A DNA stretch of 64,000 nucleotides from Metaphire vulgaris (lineage: Eukaryota > Annelida > Clitellata > Crassiclitellata > Megascolecidae). This document shows positions 46,598-64,000 of this stretch, piece by piece (positions within the stretch are counted from its first letter, which is position 1; every line of letters begins with the position of its first letter). The DNA lies in NCBI GenBank assembly GCA_018105865.1, contig CM030850.1:14407967-14471966 (forward strand), read 5' to 3'. Position numbers and translations under genes: made by a program. The notes under the pieces are model-generated. The model was not told the DNA's origin. It saw only the letters and a list, made by a program, of their open reading frames with translations, and did no database searches.

Positions 46598-46900
46598 TGC
46601 CTCGGGCACGTCGGAACGAATTTTCAGCAAGGGGTGCAGATTTTCTTAAGAAAAAAAAATAGTTCGCATCATAACAGAAAAAGTCTTTACGCATGGAATT
46701 TACTCTCTTATACTCCTGACCAGGGTGCGATTTATGACCTGGAGCAGTGGGGGAGGGGGATATGTTGAGCTTGGCGGGATGTAGTTGTTGGGAAATGTAG
46801 CAGTAGGGGGGGTGCAGTTGGGCAGTGGGGGGAAGATTCCCCCTTCCTGATTTTTTTCCAGGGGGTGCAGCTGCTCCCCCTGCACCCCCACTTCCTACAG
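46598..46900. mobile_element. GGGGGTGCAG-type repeat element, inverse copy
   Basis: Blocks GTCGGAACGAATTTT, AGGGGTGCAGATTTT and CTGCACCCCCACTTC mirror 5,853-6,095. The borders are uncertain. Confidence 0.5.
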
Positions 46901-47068
46901 GTCTAATGTGCCTGTATCGAATATAATGTCATTTATGATATGGTGTGGGCCAAACACATATACCTTACCCTTTCTCTATGGTAGCCACTCAAAAAGTGGG
47001 GGAAGGTTCGAGCCCAGAAGTCTAATAGAAATTTACGCCATGGTGTGGGGTCTGGAAGACGTAGGTAC

Positions 47069-47373
47069 CAATGTTCCCTCTAATTCTTGAGGGTCTGTGT
47101 GCACATGAAATTTCTCTTGGGCAACAATTTCCCAGTTGACTAACTTTTGGGCAATTTTACTTCATGCAAGAAACTTGCATGTGGCGATATAATGAAGTTC
47201 GCAACCATAATAAACCACGTGTCAAGTGTTAAAAAGTGGTGATGACCTTTTTTTGGCTTGTCAGGCAATTTATGGACGACGTTAAAAATAGTAGTGGGAT
47301 GACCTTTTTCACAATATTTAATTTCTCATATTTTTGGGCACGCACCCATGCGCCCACCTTAGAGGGAACATTG
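47069..47373. mobile_element. hAT-like MITE (CAATGTTCCCTCTAA)
   Basis: Left end CAATGTTCCCTCTAA and right end TTAGAGGGAACATTG are a perfect 15-bp inverted repeat. The flanks GTAGGTAC and ATAGGCAT match at 5 of 8. It carries GATGACCTTTTTTTGGCTTGTC-like and GGATGACCTTTTTCAC motifs. Confidence 0.8.
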
Positions 47374-47613
47374 ATAGGCATCCTGACAAATTTTGAGGAA
47401 CCACCCATATCTCCCTTTTCTCCAACAATGACCCCTGCCACTTTCTGCCAAATCAAATAGAATTAGAAAATTTCTATAGCGACGCTATAATAGTGGCAGT
47501 AATAACAGTCCATTATTGTTAAAAAGCATGTCGATATTACAAGTAAACAAACAAACTCATTGAATTGACAAAACAACTTCTGAATATGCAAATATACTCA
47601 GAAAATATAAAAC

Positions 47614-47806
47614 CAGTAGAACTTTGCTATAACAGACTCACTTATAACGTATACTAGGTTATAGCATATACTCGGTTATAAAGTACCACTACGTATGGTC
47701 CTGTGTGATGTGCTATCATATTGGACGGTATTGAATATAGCGTACCTTGGATATAATGTATTAAATTTTACAGACCTGCTAAATACGTTATAACAAAGTT
47801 CTACTG
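47614..47806. mobile_element. CAGTAGAAC-type (pogo/Tigger-like) MITE, copy 1
   Basis: Ends CAGTAGAACTTTG and CAAAGTTCTACTG with inner TTATAACG blocks. The interior matches 52,008-52,169 in reverse. The CAGTAGAAC start is known from pogo-like mariners; a TA duplication is seen only on the right here. Confidence 0.65.
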
Positions 47807-48519
47807 TAGTAAAATTTCACTCGGCTTAAAGCTAATAAATGCAAATAAAAGTAACATCTCTATATTTCCATCCTAAATTAATCTTACGTGCGGTCATTAA
47901 AATTCCATTCCAAGCACTTTCCATTTAATTAAGCATCTTTCACTTCTTATTCAAACAACTCTATCTGCAGGAAAAACAAATTAATTATCAAAATAAATTA
48001 ACATGTCACTGCAGGATAGTAAAACATGGGTCCAGTTAAAACTGAATAAAGCTAAACTTTACAACTGCAAAAAACCTGAAATATGAACTAGAGATATTAA
48101 AACATTCCCAGAGTAAGTTAAACACTACAAAATCTCCTAAAAACAAGCAAAAACTAGCAAACAACTCAATGCAATGCACATTTCAATCAAAAATTTTGTT
48201 GCTCCTCTGGAATTTTTATATGAAAAATTAACCAAAGCATTAATTGACGACAAAAATGGCTGAAATGCTCCTGCCTTGGTTTCATGAATTTTCAAAAATG
48301 AAAGAGTATTTAAAATCTGCCCAGACAACATCTGCCAGATAGATATGAAATTTTTGAAACATACATAACATACAAACACAACTTATTGACGAAATGTTGA
48401 AAATTTCTCTTGCTGTGTGAAAAAATTCTCAAGCACTGTATCAGATGACGTCAAAATTCGATGAATTCAATTGACAACAGATTTCGTTCGGCGAAATAAA
48501 CCGACGATGATGGGAAGTG

Positions 48520-63071
<14,552 letters not shown>

Positions 63072-63319
63072 CTAAATTAAATATCAACACAATCATTCAA
63101 AACACTTATTTTCAACAGCAGTGCTTAGTCTCAGAGCAATATTCAAGAATGTGCTGATGATGATCATAGAACAACTATAGTGTGTAACAAATGTTACTCC
63201 ATACACTACGGGATCAAGCTGTTTCACACGCTGTTTTCTTGGGTAGACTAAAGACGCACTATTTTGATTTTGATTCTGCAGTAGCGGCGCATTTGTCAAA
63301 TTAGCGCCTGTTCAATTTA

Positions 63320-64000
63320 GTATCTATCTATCTATCCATCTATAGTCTACCTTACTGTGAAATGCTGAGCATTGTTCTTTGTAATATACTTATTCCACTC
63401 GCCAATGCTCTAGTATCCAGTCGCCTGGACTACTGTAACTCTCACTTTGCAGGTATCTCTAAATCCTCTCTTCAGCATCATCAGCGAATTCAAAACTTTC
63501 TAGATCAAGCCATAACGAAGACTCCGCAATACGATCATATGATTCCTGTACTTAAATCACTTCAATGGTTACCAGTCAGGCAATGAATTGACTTTAAATT
63601 ATGTTTAATGGTCCACAAGGTGCTACATTCAAACCAGTCATCATACCTCTCATCTTTGCTTACCGTACAGGCTCATAGACATCAACCAGGTTTTTGGGTG
63701 CACTAATTCTGCAGATACCGCACACTTGCACCACTCTTGGTAAGCATGCATTTTCAGTGGCTGGGCTGATAACATGGAATTTACTCCCAGCATTGGTTCG
63801 ATCCGCTGAGTCTCTCACAACATTTCGATCCAGACGCAAAGCCTACCTGTTCTCTACTGCCTATCCTCCATAACCGGGACCGGAAAATCTGAATGACTTA
63901 TTGGATTTGACGTCGGGAGATTAGGATTCAAATCCGGAGCGACCATCAACTACTGTCAAGTGCATCACTAAAACGGCGCTAAAGAAGCTAACTCGCCGAC
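63320..64000 (+). pseudogene. CR1/L2-like LINE RT C-terminal remnant
   Basis: Reads ALVSSRLDYCNSHFAGISKS, QRIQNFLDQAITKTPQYDHM and PVLKSLQWLPVRQ, then after frame changes FSVAGLITWNLLP and FRSRRKAYLFSTAYPP. This is the RT thumb and C-terminus. It runs to the window edge with a 'aaaacggcgctaaagaagc' 3' region. Confidence 0.82.

Overview
This window is nuclear DNA from an animal, most likely a marine invertebrate. It has intron-rich animal genes, GT-AG splice sites, CR1/L2-like and RTE-like LINE remnants, a tRNA-derived SINE and a very dense population of short DNA transposons. The exact species cannot be read from the sequence.

Three host loci are visible. (1) 6.5-19.7 kb, plus strand: a VWA5-type gene (VIT domain, von Willebrand A domain with a MIDAS site, C-terminal domain). 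At least 15 exons join in frame at nearly every junction. The first exon was not found, and one join near 15-19 kb is unresolved. (2) 32.7-37.0 kb, plus strand: a tandemly duplicated locus in which exons resembling the FP domain of PI31/FBXO7 alternate with exons of an ISG20L2/REXO4-like DEDDh exonuclease. Both exonuclease copies are frameshifted and several exons carry stops, so this looks like a decaying duplication. (3) 48.5-63.1 kb, minus strand: a WIPI1/2 (Atg18) autophagy beta-propeller gene. It has nine phase-consistent exons, the FRRG lipid-binding motif and an unusually long C-terminal tail. Its N-terminal exon probably lies beyond the right edge.

Most of the rest is transposon-derived. 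Many hAT-like elements can be closed by matching terminal inverted repeats (TIRs) and 8-bp target-site duplications (TSDs), often exact. A second group has 3-bp duplications and a GG(G)CTGTCCATTAATTACG-type end. A third begins AGTGTTTATTCTAG. Elements are nested in several places (2.2-3.1, 13.2-13.8, 29.7-32.6, 43.7-44.2 and 44.6-45.6 kb). An RTE-like LINE at 30.0-32.1 kb has its 5' part inverted between 11-bp duplications, the signature of twin priming.

The most unusual signal is a motif close to GATGACCTTTTTTGCTTGTC (or its reverse complement). It occurs roughly thirty times, often as pairs inside one element, in transposons with unrelated ends. The palindrome TAGGCCTA is also far more common than chance, mainly in the left two thirds. 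Simple repeats ((AATC)n, (TAA)n, (TAG)n, (TA)n/(TG)n) commonly sit at the 3' ends of LINE or SINE remnants.
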